Shown: positions 53,199 to 62,600 of the stretch, piece after piece
Position numbering within the stretch: the stretch's first letter is position 1
Layout: each line of letters begins with the position of its first letter
DNA from: DASYPP01 sp036006525
GTDB lineage: Bacteria; Gemmatimonadota; Gemmatimonadetes; Gemmatimonadales; GWC2-71-9
Length of the DNA: 64,000 nt
NCBI GenBank assembly: GCA_036006525.1
Contig: DASYPP010000060.1
Location: 31,527-95,526, forward strand
Reading direction: 5' to 3'
The notes under the pieces: model-generated
What the model was told of the DNA's origin: nothing
Seen by the model: only the letters and a program-made list of their open reading frames with translations
Database searches by the model: none
Program-made: the position numbers and the translations under genes

Positions 53199-53747
53199 AT
53201 GGGCGTTTCGACCGGACCTGATCCCTCGACCGATGCGGCGCTGGCCGCCCGCTACCGCTCAGGTGATGAAGGCGCCGCAGCGGCTCTCGTCGCTCGCCAC
53301 GCGGCGGCCATCGGTCGGTTTCTGTACGCTTCTGGTGCGGGACAGAGCGACATTGAAGACCTGGTGCAGGAAGCCTTCTACCGCGCGTTCCGAAAACTGG
53401 AGTTCTGGCGCGAGCATGCCTCGTTCCGCAGCTGGCTGTTCAGTATCGCGGCCAACCTGCTCAAGGACGAGTATCGCCGGCGGAAGGGCCGCACCATGTT
53501 GTCGCTGGAAGACCGCGATCTTCCCGATCAGAGCGATCCCCACGCCGAGCTGGCGGCGAACGAGGCCGAGGACCGGATGCGGGAAGGACTGGCCGGGCTC
53601 CCCCGGCTGCAGCGCGAGGTTTTCCTCATGCGGTCTCAGCTGGGCAGCGAGTATGATGAAATCGCCGAGGCGCTGGGCACGACGCCCGGAGCCGCCCGAG
53701 TGCACTATCATCACGCGGTGAAACGCCTGAAGGAGCTGGTAGTATGA
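53199..53747 (+). CDS. ECF-type RNA polymerase sigma factor
   Basis: 182 residues: region 2 with DLVQEAFYRAFRKLEFWREH near 50, and a region 4 helix-turn-helix VFLMRSQLGSEYDEIAEALGT near 145. It has the ATGA overlap with a predicted anti-sigma factor downstream. Family members control envelope-stress genes; the target regulon is unknown. Confidence 0.93.
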   Translation: MGVSTGPDPSTDAALAARYRSGDEGAAAALVARHAAAIGRFLYASGAGQSDIEDLVQEAFYRAFRKLEFWREHASFRSWLFSIAANLLKDEYRRRKGRTMLSLEDRDLPDQSDPHAELAANEAEDRMREGLAGLPRLQREVFLMRSQLGSEYDEIAEALGTTPGAARVHYHHAVKRLKELVV

Positions 53748-54253
53748 ACTGCGAACGTCTGTCGGATCGCATGGCCGGGGTCCTGGCCGGCCGGGACCAC
53801 TGGAGCCGGGAAGACGAGGAGCACCTGGTCGTCTGCGCCGATTGCCGGAACGAGTGGCAGTTGCTGGGCCGGGCTGCCGCGCTCGGCGCCGATCTTCCCG
53901 GGCTGGACGCCGGGAGCATCGCGAGCCAGGTCCAGCAGCGGCTGGCTCGGACGAACCGCGGGGCAAAGAACCTGAGGCGCGGGTGGCTCGGGATCGGGCT
54001 GGCCGCGGCAGCCGCCCTGGTGCTCGTAGTGACGCGGCCGGATGGCAAGAGTCCGCCGGGGCCAGGGCCAATCTCCGCCACGAACCTGGAGATCCCGTTC
54101 AGCGAACTGGACAGTCTTTCCCCGGCCCAACTGCAGGCAGTGCTCGAAACGCTGGAGCCGCCGCTGGGATCGAGCTCCACCCTGGATGCGCCGACGCTTC
54201 AGGATCTTGACGATCATCAACTCGAGCGGTTGCTCCGCTCGCTGGAGGGCTGA
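53744..54253 (+). CDS. Predicted anti-sigma factor, membrane-anchored
   Basis: 169 residues, MNCERLSDRMAG start, with HLVVCADC near 27-34: the histidine and two cysteines of a zinc-anti-sigma (ZAS) fragment with one further cysteine at C3. One membrane helix about 86-99, then a short periplasmic tail with Glu/Leu-rich ends. Genomic position behind an ECF sigma gene makes the role likely. Overlaps next gene by TGATG. Confidence 0.8.
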   Translation: MNCERLSDRMAGVLAGRDHWSREDEEHLVVCADCRNEWQLLGRAAALGADLPGLDAGSIASQVQQRLARTNRGAKNLRRGWLGIGLAAAAALVLVVTRPDGKSPPGPGPISATNLEIPFSELDSLSPAQLQAVLETLEPPLGSSSTLDAPTLQDLDDHQLERLLRSLEG

Positions 54254-54774
54254 TGCGCTACCTCAGTGGGCAGGGGGGCAAGTGGGCAAGCGGGCCAATC
54301 ATCCTGGGACTGCTGCTGCTGGTGTCCGCGCCGTTGCGGGCCCAGGACGAGGCCGATCCGGCCCGGGCCGATTCGCTCCGCGGCATGATCCAGGAACGCT
54401 TCGCTCGCCAGGTCACGCAGCAGCTTGGCTTGACTCAGGAACAGGCCGACAAGATGCGCGCCACGGCGCGCACCTACTTCGCCAGGCGCCGCACCCTGCA
54501 GATCCAGGAACGCCGCATGAAGCAGGCGCTGGCCGCGCAGATGCGCCCGGGCCAGGCCGCCGACCAGGACAGCGTCGCCCGGCTCACCGACCAGTTGCTC
54601 AATCTCAAGATGCAGCAGGTGCAGACCTACCGTGATGAATTGAAAGAGATGACCTACCTCACGCCGGTGCAGCGGGCCCAGTTCTTTATTATGCGGGAAC
54701 GGCTGCTGGAAGCGATTCAAAACGCCCAGGACCCGGACAGCGAGGTGCCGCAGCGAAGGCGTTTGCGCCCGTAG
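54253..54774 (+). CDS. Periplasmic LTxxQ-like (Spy/CpxP-related) protein
   Basis: 173 residues. Signal peptide ending LLLLVSAPLRAQ (about residue 30), then helical text with QQLGLTQEQADKMRATARTY and TYLTPVQRAQFFIMRERL, two LTxxQ-type motifs as in Spy/CpxP chaperones. It is the third gene of the sigma/anti-sigma unit, a typical arrangement for envelope-stress sensors. Function inferred. Confidence 0.78.
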   Translation: MRYLSGQGGKWASGPIILGLLLLVSAPLRAQDEADPARADSLRGMIQERFARQVTQQLGLTQEQADKMRATARTYFARRRTLQIQERRMKQALAAQMRPGQAADQDSVARLTDQLLNLKMQQVQTYRDELKEMTYLTPVQRAQFFIMRERLLEAIQNAQDPDSEVPQRRRLRP

Positions 54775-54819
54775 GGATTTCCGCTAGCTTCTTGCGCATT
54801 CCCACTACACGGAACGCGC

Positions 54820-56127
54820 ATGCGGCTGTTCCTGGCTTCGCTCCTCCTCGCCTGCCCGGCCACCCCGGTCGCGGCGCAGCACGATACCGTCTATCGCATC
54901 GCTATTTCCGGCACCATTGATGGCGGGCTGGCTCCCTACGTTGCCCGGGCGTTGCGGCAGGCCGAGGTCTCGGGCGCGGCGGCTGTCTACCTCGATATCA
55001 ACACGCCGGGCGGCCGGGTGGATGCCGCCGAGGCGATCGTAGACGCCATCCGCGCCACCCGCATCCCGGTCTACGCCTACGTGAACCCGCGGGCTTACAG
55101 CGCCGGCGCTCTCATCTCCATCGCGACCGACGGGATCTTCATGCGCTCGGGGGCAGTCCTGGGCGCGGCGACTCCGGTGGACGGACAGGGCACCAAGCTG
55201 CCCGAGAAGTATGTCTCGGCGATGCGCGCCGAATTTCGCGCCCTGGCGGAGGAGAATGGACTGGATCCCCGGATCGCCGAGGCGATGGTGGACGATTCGC
55301 TCGGCGTGCCGGGGCTGCTGCCGCCGGGCAAACTCCTCACCCTGAGTACCGACGAGGCGATGCGGGTCTCTTTCGCTCACGGGCGGGTGGACAGCGAGAA
55401 GGATCTGCTGATGGCGATCGGACTGCCCGACGCCCAGGTGGTGAACGTCGGCCTCAACTGGGCGGAGTCGCTGGTGCGGTTCTTCACCAGTCCGCTGGTC
55501 GCGCCGTTGCTGCTCTCGCTGGGCGTCCTGGGACTGGTGTTCGAGATCAAGGCGGGCGCCTTCGGGCTGGGTGGCTTGCTGAGCCTGCTCTCGCTCGGGC
55601 TCTTCTTCGGCGCCCACTACCTGGTCGGGCTGGCGGGATTGGAAGAGGTCATCCTGCTCCTCGCCGGGCTCGTCTCCATCGCGATCGAAGTGTTCCTGCT
55701 GCCCGGCTTCGGCGTGGCGGGGGTGCTCGGCATCGTCCTGCTGGGCGCCGCCGCCGTGATGGCCATGCTGGGGCCCTCGCCCAGCTGGACCGACGTGGCC
55801 CAGTCGCTTGCGGTGCTGGCCGCCACTCTGGTGCTGACGATCGCCGTCCTCGCCACCTGGATACGACACCTGCCGCACAGCACCCGGTTTCGTGGACTGT
55901 TCCTGCAAGGCGGACCCGGGGCGGTGGATGGATACGTTTCAGCGATCCCCCGGCACGACCTGATCGGACTGGATGGCATCGCCGTCACCGATCTTCGGCC
56001 CGCGGGTACCGTGGCTGTGGGTAATGAGCGGATCGACGTGGTGACTGAAGGTGGCTATATCAAGGCCGGCAGCACGGTGCGGTTTATCCGCGCCGAAGGG
56101 TACCGTCATGTAGTGCGGGCCAGCTGA
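54820..56127 (+). CDS. NfeD-family membrane serine protease
   Basis: 435 residues: signal-like start MRLFLASLLLACPATPVAA, a ClpP/SppA-like protease domain to about 205 with YVNPRAYSAGALISIATDG near 87 and a Lys-containing LPEKYVSAMRAEF near 127 (Ser-Lys dyad candidates), then about four or five membrane helices (about 225-345), and a C-terminal OB-fold NfeD domain (about 365-435). Partner of the FloA-like gene that follows; NfeD-SPFH pairs are a conserved module for membrane quality control. Confidence 0.92.
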   Translation: MRLFLASLLLACPATPVAAQHDTVYRIAISGTIDGGLAPYVARALRQAEVSGAAAVYLDINTPGGRVDAAEAIVDAIRATRIPVYAYVNPRAYSAGALISIATDGIFMRSGAVLGAATPVDGQGTKLPEKYVSAMRAEFRALAEENGLDPRIAEAMVDDSLGVPGLLPPGKLLTLSTDEAMRVSFAHGRVDSEKDLLMAIGLPDAQVVNVGLNWAESLVRFFTSPLVAPLLLSLGVLGLVFEIKAGAFGLGGLLSLLSLGLFFGAHYLVGLAGLEEVILLLAGLVSIAIEVFLLPGFGVAGVLGIVLLGAAAVMAMLGPSPSWTDVAQSLAVLAATLVLTIAVLATWIRHLPHSTRFRGLFLQGGPGAVDGYVSAIPRHDLIGLDGIAVTDLRPAGTVAVGNERIDVVTEGGYIKAGSTVRFIRAEGYRHVVRAS

Positions 56128-56178
56128 TTGTACCTGCTCGCGGCCCAGGTAGCACCTAAACCCGATCAAGGAGTAACC

Positions 56179-57177
56179 GTGGATCGTCTGCTCGAGATGG
56201 GAGCACCGTTTGTCGTCGCCATGCTCGTTATCGGGTTCATTGCGCTGGCCATCCTGCTTCGCTTTGTACCGATCGGCTTGTGGATACGGGCCCGGGCGTC
56301 CGGTGTCCATGTAAGCTTTCTTACCCTCATCGCCATGCGGCTGAGAAAAGTCGATCCTTCCAATATCATCCAGGCGCTCATCACTGCCCACCAGGCGGGA
56401 CTGCAGATCGGGCAACGGGATCTCGAAGGGCACTTCCTGGCCGGTGGACGGGTCGAGAACGTGGTCCGCGCCCTCATCGCGGCGGACAAGGCCGGGATCG
56501 CCCTGAATCTCAAGCAGGCCACCGCCATCGACCTGGCCGGCCGCGACGTGTTCGAAGCGGTGCAGGTGAGCGTGAATCCCAAAGTCATCACGACGCCCAA
56601 GGTAGCCGCGATGGCGAAGGACGGGATTCAGCTCCTCGCCCTGGCCCGGGTGACGGTGCGGGCCAACCTCAATCGGCTGGTGGGCGGCGCCGGCGAAGAG
56701 ACCATCCTGGCCCGGGTCGGCGAGGGCATCGTGAGCACCATCGGCTCCGCGGCGAGTCACAAGGCGGTGCTGGAGAACCCCGACCTCATTTCCAAGACGG
56801 TGCTCGCCAAGGGACTCGACGCGGGGACGGCGTTCGAGATCCTGTCGATCGACATCGCCGACGTGGATGTAGGCAAGAACATCGGGGCCGAGCTGCAGAC
56901 CGACCAGGCCGAGGCGGATAAGCGGATCGCCCAGGCCAAGGCCGAGGAACGGCGCGCGCTCGCGGTGGCGGTGGAGCAGGAGTTCAAGGCGGAGACCCAG
57001 AACCAGCGGGCCAAGGTGATCGCGGCGGAGGCGCAGATTCCCCTCGCCATCGCCGAAGCGCTGCGCAACGGCAACCTCGGCGTAATGGACTACCAGCGCT
57101 ACCGGAACATCCAGGCCGACACCCAGATGCGGCAGTCCATCGCGGGTGGCGCCGCCGACCCGCAGCCGGAGAACTAG
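56179..57177 (+). CDS. floA: Flotillin-like protein FloA
   Basis: 332 residues, GTG 56179 chosen for its perfect aaggag site five bases upstream; the TTG 56128 start would add 17 residues without a signal. N-terminal membrane helix, SPFH domain (about 60-250), then a coiled-coil QAEADKRIAQAKAEERRA and C-terminal NGNLGVMDYQRYRNIQADTQMR. Membrane scaffold protein; with NfeD forms the usual pair. Confidence 0.93.
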   Translation: MDRLLEMGAPFVVAMLVIGFIALAILLRFVPIGLWIRARASGVHVSFLTLIAMRLRKVDPSNIIQALITAHQAGLQIGQRDLEGHFLAGGRVENVVRALIAADKAGIALNLKQATAIDLAGRDVFEAVQVSVNPKVITTPKVAAMAKDGIQLLALARVTVRANLNRLVGGAGEETILARVGEGIVSTIGSAASHKAVLENPDLISKTVLAKGLDAGTAFEILSIDIADVDVGKNIGAELQTDQAEADKRIAQAKAEERRALAVAVEQEFKAETQNQRAKVIAAEAQIPLAIAEALRNGNLGVMDYQRYRNIQADTQMRQSIAGGAADPQPEN

Positions 57178-57723
57178 GTGCTGCTTCCCGAAGCCGTCGC
57201 CCGGGCGGATGGCTCCGCGGGCTTCATCGTCATCGTGATCATCTACGCGGTCCTGACGGTGGTCGGCAAGATCAAGCAGGCGGCGCAGCACAGCCAACAG
57301 CCGCCGCGGCCGACAGCCAGGCCGCCAGCGAGGCAGGTGGCGAAGCCGCGCCCGACGGCAGCACCGGCGAGGCGCCCAGCACCGCCGGTTTCAGCGGAGG
57401 CGCAGCGGCTGGAGGAGTTGTTGCGGGGGCTGGCCCAATCCAGGGCGGAGGCCACCGAAAACACCGAGTCGCTGGAGGTCGATCGCGACGAGGTGGACCA
57501 GGACTCCGAGGCCGAAGCTATCGCCCAGCGCCGGATCCAGGCAGCGATGGCCCGGAACCGTCCGCTCACCGACCAGGATCACGCCGAGTTCGACAGCCGA
57601 TTGAAGCGGGATGAGGCGAAACAGCCGGTCGTCCGGAATACGATCGGAAGGAACCGACTGCGAAACGCCTTCATTTGGAGAGAGATACTGGGACCTCCAG
57701 GAGGATTGAGGACTGAGGACTAA
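57178..57723 (+). CDS. Hypothetical protein, single membrane helix, Pro/Ala-rich
   Basis: 181 residues from GTG 57178, beginning one base after the FloA stop. One hydrophobic helix about 14-30 (GFIVIVIIYAVLTVVG), a Pro/Arg-rich stretch (about 41-70), and an acidic DRDEVDQDSEAEA region. The final LRTED and TAA stop are supplied by an aggactaagg word repeat. Function unknown; probably part of the NfeD-FloA operon. Confidence 0.62.
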   Translation: MLLPEAVARADGSAGFIVIVIIYAVLTVVGKIKQAAQHSQQPPRPTARPPARQVAKPRPTAAPARRPAPPVSAEAQRLEELLRGLAQSRAEATENTESLEVDRDEVDQDSEAEAIAQRRIQAAMARNRPLTDQDHAEFDSRLKRDEAKQPVVRNTIGRNRLRNAFIWREILGPPGGLRTED

Positions 57724-57809
57724 GGACTAAGGACTAAGGACTCCATGACGTCGGGTTGAACACCGTTCCGGCTGGACCCTCGAAACTCTCAGTCCTCAGT
57801 CCTTAGTCC
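57701..57809. repeat. Inverted word repeat, AGTCCTTAG/CTAAGGACT family
   Basis: Left arm 57701-57742 iterates gactaag; right arm 57788-57809 carries agtcctcagtccttagtcc. The left arm ends the preceding gene. The same word also occurs once at 37075-37091. Confidence 0.85.
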
Positions 57810-57819
57810 CTTTGTGACA

Positions 57820-57865
57820 GCTCCTCGCGGCGACCGCGGAATTTCACGCGGCGGCCGCGGCAACA
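57820..57865. repeat. Word repeat, CTCCGCGG-related, single arm
   Basis: ctcctcgcgg, cgaccgcgg, cgcggcggccgcgg words, in one orientation, recalling the elements at 20577 and 25452 but without a partner arm. Confidence 0.65.
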
Positions 57866-57930
57866 ACATTACATGGGTGCGGTGATGGATGGATCAGAGA
57901 GCAGATGCCTGGCACATGAAATCAGTAAGG

Positions 57931-57955
57931 CCAGTCCTCAGTCCTTAGTCCTTCT
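57931..57955. repeat. Word repeat, AGTCCTTAG family, ending the DUF983 gene
   Basis: ccagtcctcagtccttagtc copies at 57931-57955 repeat the word of the element at 57701-57809. On the minus strand they provide the DUF983 end KKD and stop codon. Confidence 0.8.
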
Positions 57956-58343
57956 TTGTCAGTCCTTTTATGTCGACAGGCCTGAAACACAAATCGAATG
58001 TCAGGAAGAGCGTTTTCGAGAACGGATAGAACAGGAGCGGCATGATCAGCGCTTCTGCGGGCCCGGTGTACTGGAGGACGTCCCACGGTGGATGAGGCCA
58101 GGTTGCCACGATCGTGGTGATCGAGATGGTGATCGTCACTGCTTCCGCCGCCAGCAGGTTGAACCACATCGCTCCAAGCGCGTACCCGCTTTCCCCCCGG
58201 TTGAAGTTGAGCCCGCAACCCGGGCAGGCCGGCTTCATCCGAAACCACCCGGTAAAGAGTCCCCCCGTTCCGCAAATCGGGCAGCGCTTGCGCAGGGCGC
58301 GCGCGAACATCACCCGCCTGGGCGGGACCTGGAGGGGTTTCAT
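57945..58343 (-). CDS. DUF983-family membrane protein
   Basis: 132 residues. Zinc-binding RCPICGTGG and ACPGCGLNF (two CxxC) precede two or three membrane helices (about 55-115), the DUF983 layout. Function unknown. The last KKD plus stop fall in repeat DNA. Start ATG 58343 is in the typical position. Confidence 0.87.
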   Translation of the reverse strand: MKPLQVPPRRVMFARALRKRCPICGTGGLFTGWFRMKPACPGCGLNFNRGESGYALGAMWFNLLAAEAVTITISITTIVATWPHPPWDVLQYTGPAEALIMPLLFYPFSKTLFLTFDLCFRPVDIKGLTKKD

Positions 58344-58375
58344 GGGTCAGGAAGGTAATACCAAATCAGGAATTG

Positions 58376-59614
58376 CTATGCCGTGCGGGACCGTCCGAGC
58401 GTGAAGTGAAAGGTCGCCCCCTGGCCCTCGAGGCCTTCGCCCCAGATCCGTCCCCCGTGACGATGAATGATCCGCTGTACCGTCGCGAGGCCGATACCGC
58501 TCCCGGGGAAGTCGGTGGAGGGATGGAGCCGCTGGAAGGGCCCGAAGAGCCGGTCGGCATAAGCCATGTTGAACCCGGCCCCGTTGTCCCGCACGAAGTA
58601 GGCTGATTCGCCCGGCAGGTTGGTGGTGCCGAACTCGATCCGGGTGACCGGTTCGCGGCTGGAGAATTTCCACGCGTTTTCGAGCAGGTTCTGGAGCGCG
58701 ATGCGAAGGAGCTGCCCGTCGCCACTGGCGGTCAACCCGGGACGCACCTTCGCTTCTACCTTGCGATCCGGCTCGGCCTCCTGCATCCGATCCAGCAGCA
58801 GGGTGACCAGTCCGCTCAGGTCGACATCATGCTCCCGCAGCTCAGCCCGGGTCACCCGGGAGAGGTAGAGCACGTCGTCGATCAACTGCGCCATCTGCTG
58901 GCTTGCCTCCCGCACCCTTTCCAGGAAGTGCCGGCCCTGGGGGTCGAGGCGCTCGGCCTGGCTTTCCACGATGGCCCGGCTGAAACTGTCGATCCGGCGG
59001 AGCGGCGCCCGGAGATCGTGGGATACGGCATAGCTGAAGGTTTCCAGCTCGGCATTCTTGTGCTCGAGGTCGCGCACCAGGGCGGCTCGAGTCTCCGCCA
59101 GGTCGCGGGCCGCCTGCTCGCTTTCCCGGAGCAGCTCGGCCTGGCGGCGGAGCAGGGCGTTCTTCTTGGCGAGCTCGACGAAGACGGCGACCTTGCTGCG
59201 CACGAACTCGGGGACCACGGGCTTGACCAGGTAGTCCACCGCGCCGACCGCGTACCCCCGAACCGCTTCGGTTTGACTGCGGTCCGCCGCGGTCAGGAAA
59301 ATGATCGGGGTGTCGCGCGACTTGTCTCGCTGCCGGATGAGGGACGCGGTTTCGAAGCCGTCCATCTCCGGCATCTTCACGTCCAGCAGGATGACGGCGA
59401 AATCCTGGGCCATCATCCGTTTCAAGGCCTCCCGCCCGGAGTCCGCGGTGACCAGGTTCTGCCCCAGCCCCTGCAGCATCGCCTCGAGGGCAACCAGGTT
59501 GGCGGGCTGATCGTCCACCAGGAGGATGTTGACCCGCTCCACCGCGCCGTCGGGGTGGACCTCGGGAGCCCGGCTCGATGCGTCGCCGGTGAGCGGCGGC
59601 AAGACCGTGCTCAC
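58376..59614 (-). CDS. Response-regulator receiver/histidine-kinase hybrid
   Basis: 412 residues from GTG 59614, whose GTGA overlaps the stop of the upstream hybrid kinase. N-terminal receiver domain with NILLVDDQPAN, phosphoacceptor VILLDVKMPEMDG and FLTAADRS, then a coiled-coil linker and a phytochrome-type HisKA with FSYAVSHDLRAPLRRI near 200, ATPase NLLENAWKF and PGSGIGLATVQRI. Soluble. Probably acts downstream of the large sensor on the same transcript. Confidence 0.92.
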   Translation of the reverse strand: MSTVLPPLTGDASSRAPEVHPDGAVERVNILLVDDQPANLVALEAMLQGLGQNLVTADSGREALKRMMAQDFAVILLDVKMPEMDGFETASLIRQRDKSRDTPIIFLTAADRSQTEAVRGYAVGAVDYLVKPVVPEFVRSKVAVFVELAKKNALLRRQAELLRESEQAARDLAETRAALVRDLEHKNAELETFSYAVSHDLRAPLRRIDSFSRAIVESQAERLDPQGRHFLERVREASQQMAQLIDDVLYLSRVTRAELREHDVDLSGLVTLLLDRMQEAEPDRKVEAKVRPGLTASGDGQLLRIALQNLLENAWKFSSREPVTRIEFGTTNLPGESAYFVRDNGAGFNMAYADRLFGPFQRLHPSTDFPGSGIGLATVQRIIHRHGGRIWGEGLEGQGATFHFTLGRSRTA

Positions 59615-62600
59615 CGGTAGAGCCAGACCCGGAGCAGCGACAGCAGCTGATCCATGTCCACCGGTTTGGCGATGTAGTCGGAGGCACCGGCCTCGATGCA
59701 CTTTTCCCGGTCTCCCTTCATTGCCTTGGCCGTGACCGCGATGATCGGCAGGGCGCGGAACCGGAGATTCTCCCGGATCGAGCGCATGGTTTCGTAACCG
59801 TCCATCTCCGGCATCATGACGTCCATCAGTACCACGTCGATGTCGGGCGTCTTCTTCAGCATGGCGATGCCGTCATGGCCGCTCTCGGCGAAGAGCACCT
59901 GCATCTCGCTCCGCTCCAGGAAAGTGGTCAGGGCGAAGATGTTGCGGACGTCATCGTCCACGATGAGCACCTTCCGGCCGGTGAGCACCGGGTCGGTGCG
60001 GTGCAGATGCTCCAGCATCCTCCGCTTGGCGTCGGGCAGTTTCGCGGTGACGCGGTGGAGAAAGAGCGCGGTTTCATCGAGGAGCCGCTCCGGAGAGCGG
60101 GCATCCTTGATGACCACCGACTCCGCCAGCCGGCGCAGCTCGGCCTCTTCCTTCTTGCTCAGCTGCTTCCCGGTGTACACGATCGTGGGGAGCTTTCGCA
60201 GGCCGATCTCGCTGCGCACCCGGGTGATCAGCTGGAACCCGGTCATGTCCGGCAGGCCGAGGTCGAGCACCATGCAGTCGAAGGGCCCGGCCTGCAGGGC
60301 GGCGAGGGCTTCCTCGCCGGTGCCGACCACCGTGGTCTCGACGTCGCCGTTGCCGATCAGCTCCACGATACTCTGCTGCGAGGCATTGTCGTCTTCCACC
60401 ACCAGCAGGCGCTTGATGGGGCGGTCCACGAATTCGTGCAGTGTCTTGAGCGCCTCGGTGAGGTTGTCTCTGGTGGCCGGCTTGGTCATGAAATCGATAG
60501 CGCCCAGCCGGAGTCCCCGCTGCCAGTTCTCCTCGACCGAGATGATGTGGACGGGGATATGCCGGGTGGCGGGATCGTGCTTCAGGCGGTCAAGGATGGT
60601 CCACCCGTCGGCATCGGGCAGCCGGAGATCGAGGGTGACCGCGGTGGGCTGGTACTCGCGCGCCAGCGCCAGCGCCCGGTCGGCTCGCTGGGCGACCAGG
60701 CCCCGGAAGCCCCGTTCCCGCGCCAGGTCCAGCAGGATCTGGGCGAAGCTGGGATCGTCTTCCGCGATGAGCAGAATCCGGTCTCCCGGCTCGATCAACG
60801 CGCGGTCGTCGCTGATGGAGCGCTCGACGATGGGAGCGAGGATTACGCGGGAACTCGCGGTCGGGATCGACTTCAGGGCTTCCAGGCCGGCGATGCCGGT
60901 GTCGCTGTCGGAATCGGCGACGGTCGACTGGCCGGACTGGGCCGGGTAGAGCAGGGGGAGGTACAGGGTGAAGGTGCTGCCTTCGCCGGGGGTGCTCTCG
61001 ATCCGGATTTCACCGCCCAGGAGCCGGGTGATCTGGCGGCTGATGGACAGGCCGAGACCGGTGCCGCCGTATTTCCGGCTGGTCCCGGTGTCCCCCTGCT
61101 GGAACGCCTCGAAGATCACGCCGTGTTTCTCCTTCGGAATACCGATACCGGTATCGCTCACCGAGAAGGCGACCACGGAGTTGGCCGAGTTGAGCGTCTC
61201 ATTGCTGGGGCCCCACCCGCTGGTGGCGATGCTGGCCTTGAGCGCCACGGTGCCCCGCTCGGTGAACTTGAACGCGTTGGAGAGCAGGTTCTTCAGCACC
61301 TGTTGCAGCCGCTTGGTGTCGGTCTGCACGGCCGGCGGGAGCGCCGGATCGAGATCCACCGTGAACTGCAGGTTCTTGAGGTCCGCCATCTGCCGGAAGG
61401 TGCTGTCCACGAAACGGTGAATTTCGGCGAACGGCACCGGGGTGATGTCTACGGCCATGGTGCCGGACTCGATCTTCGACAGGTCGAGAATGTCGTTGAT
61501 GAGGTCCAGCAGGTCCGATCCGGAGCTGTGAATCGTGGTGGCGAACCCGACCTGCTTGGACGTGAGGTTGCCGTCCGCGTTCTCGCTCAGGATCTGGGAG
61601 AGAATCAGGAGGCTGTTGAGCGGCGTCCTCAGCTCGTGTGACATGTTGGCCAGGAACTCGGACTTGTACTTGGAGATGAGGGCCAGCTGCTCGGCCTTTT
61701 CCTCCAGCGCGACCTTGGCCTGTTCCACCTCCTGGTTCTTCTGTTCCACCTCCGCCTTCTGGCCGGCGAGCAGGTGGGCCTTCTCTTCCAGCTCCGCGTT
61801 GGTCTTCTGCAGCTCGTCCTGCTGCTTCTTGAGCAGCTCCTCCGACTGCTGCAGCGAGCGGGTCTGCTGTTCCAGCCGCTTGTTGGTCTCGGTCAGCGCC
61901 TCCTGCTGCGCCTGCAGGCTTTCGGTGAGCGCCTGGGACTGCTTGAGCAGCGACTCGGTCCGCATGGTCGCGCCGATGGTGTTGAGCACGATACCGAACG
62001 TCTCGGCCAGCTGCTCGAGGAAGGAGAGCTGGATGTCGTCGAACTCCTCGAACGTGGCGAGCTCGATGACGGCGCGAACTTCGCCTTCGAAGAGCACCGG
62101 CAGGATCGCCAGCCCGCGGGGCGTCGCTTCGCCGAGGCCGGAGCTGATCTGGACGTAGTTGGTCGGCACTTGCCCGATCAGCATCATGCGCCGGTCCAGC
62201 GCGCACTGCCCGACCAGCCCCTGCCCGAAACTGACTTCGCTGCGGACCTGCTTGCCCTCCTGGATCGCGTACGCGGCGAGGAGGCGGAGCACCGCTTCGC
62301 CCGCGCCATCATCCACCACGTAGAATGCGCCGTGGTGCGCATTGACCAATGGAGCCAGGTCGGAGAGGATGAGCTGCGACACGGTGGCCAGGTCGCGCTG
62401 GCCCTGCAGCATCCGGCTGAACTTGGCCAGGTTGGTCTTGAGCCAGTCCTGTTCCATGTTCTTCCGCGTGGTATCGCGGAGGTTCCGGATCATCTCGTTG
62501 ATGTTGTCCTTCAGCTCGGCGACTTCGCCCAGTGCCTCGACAGCGATCGACCGGGTCAGGTCGCCTTTGGTCACCGCCGTCGCCACGTCGGCGATGGCGC

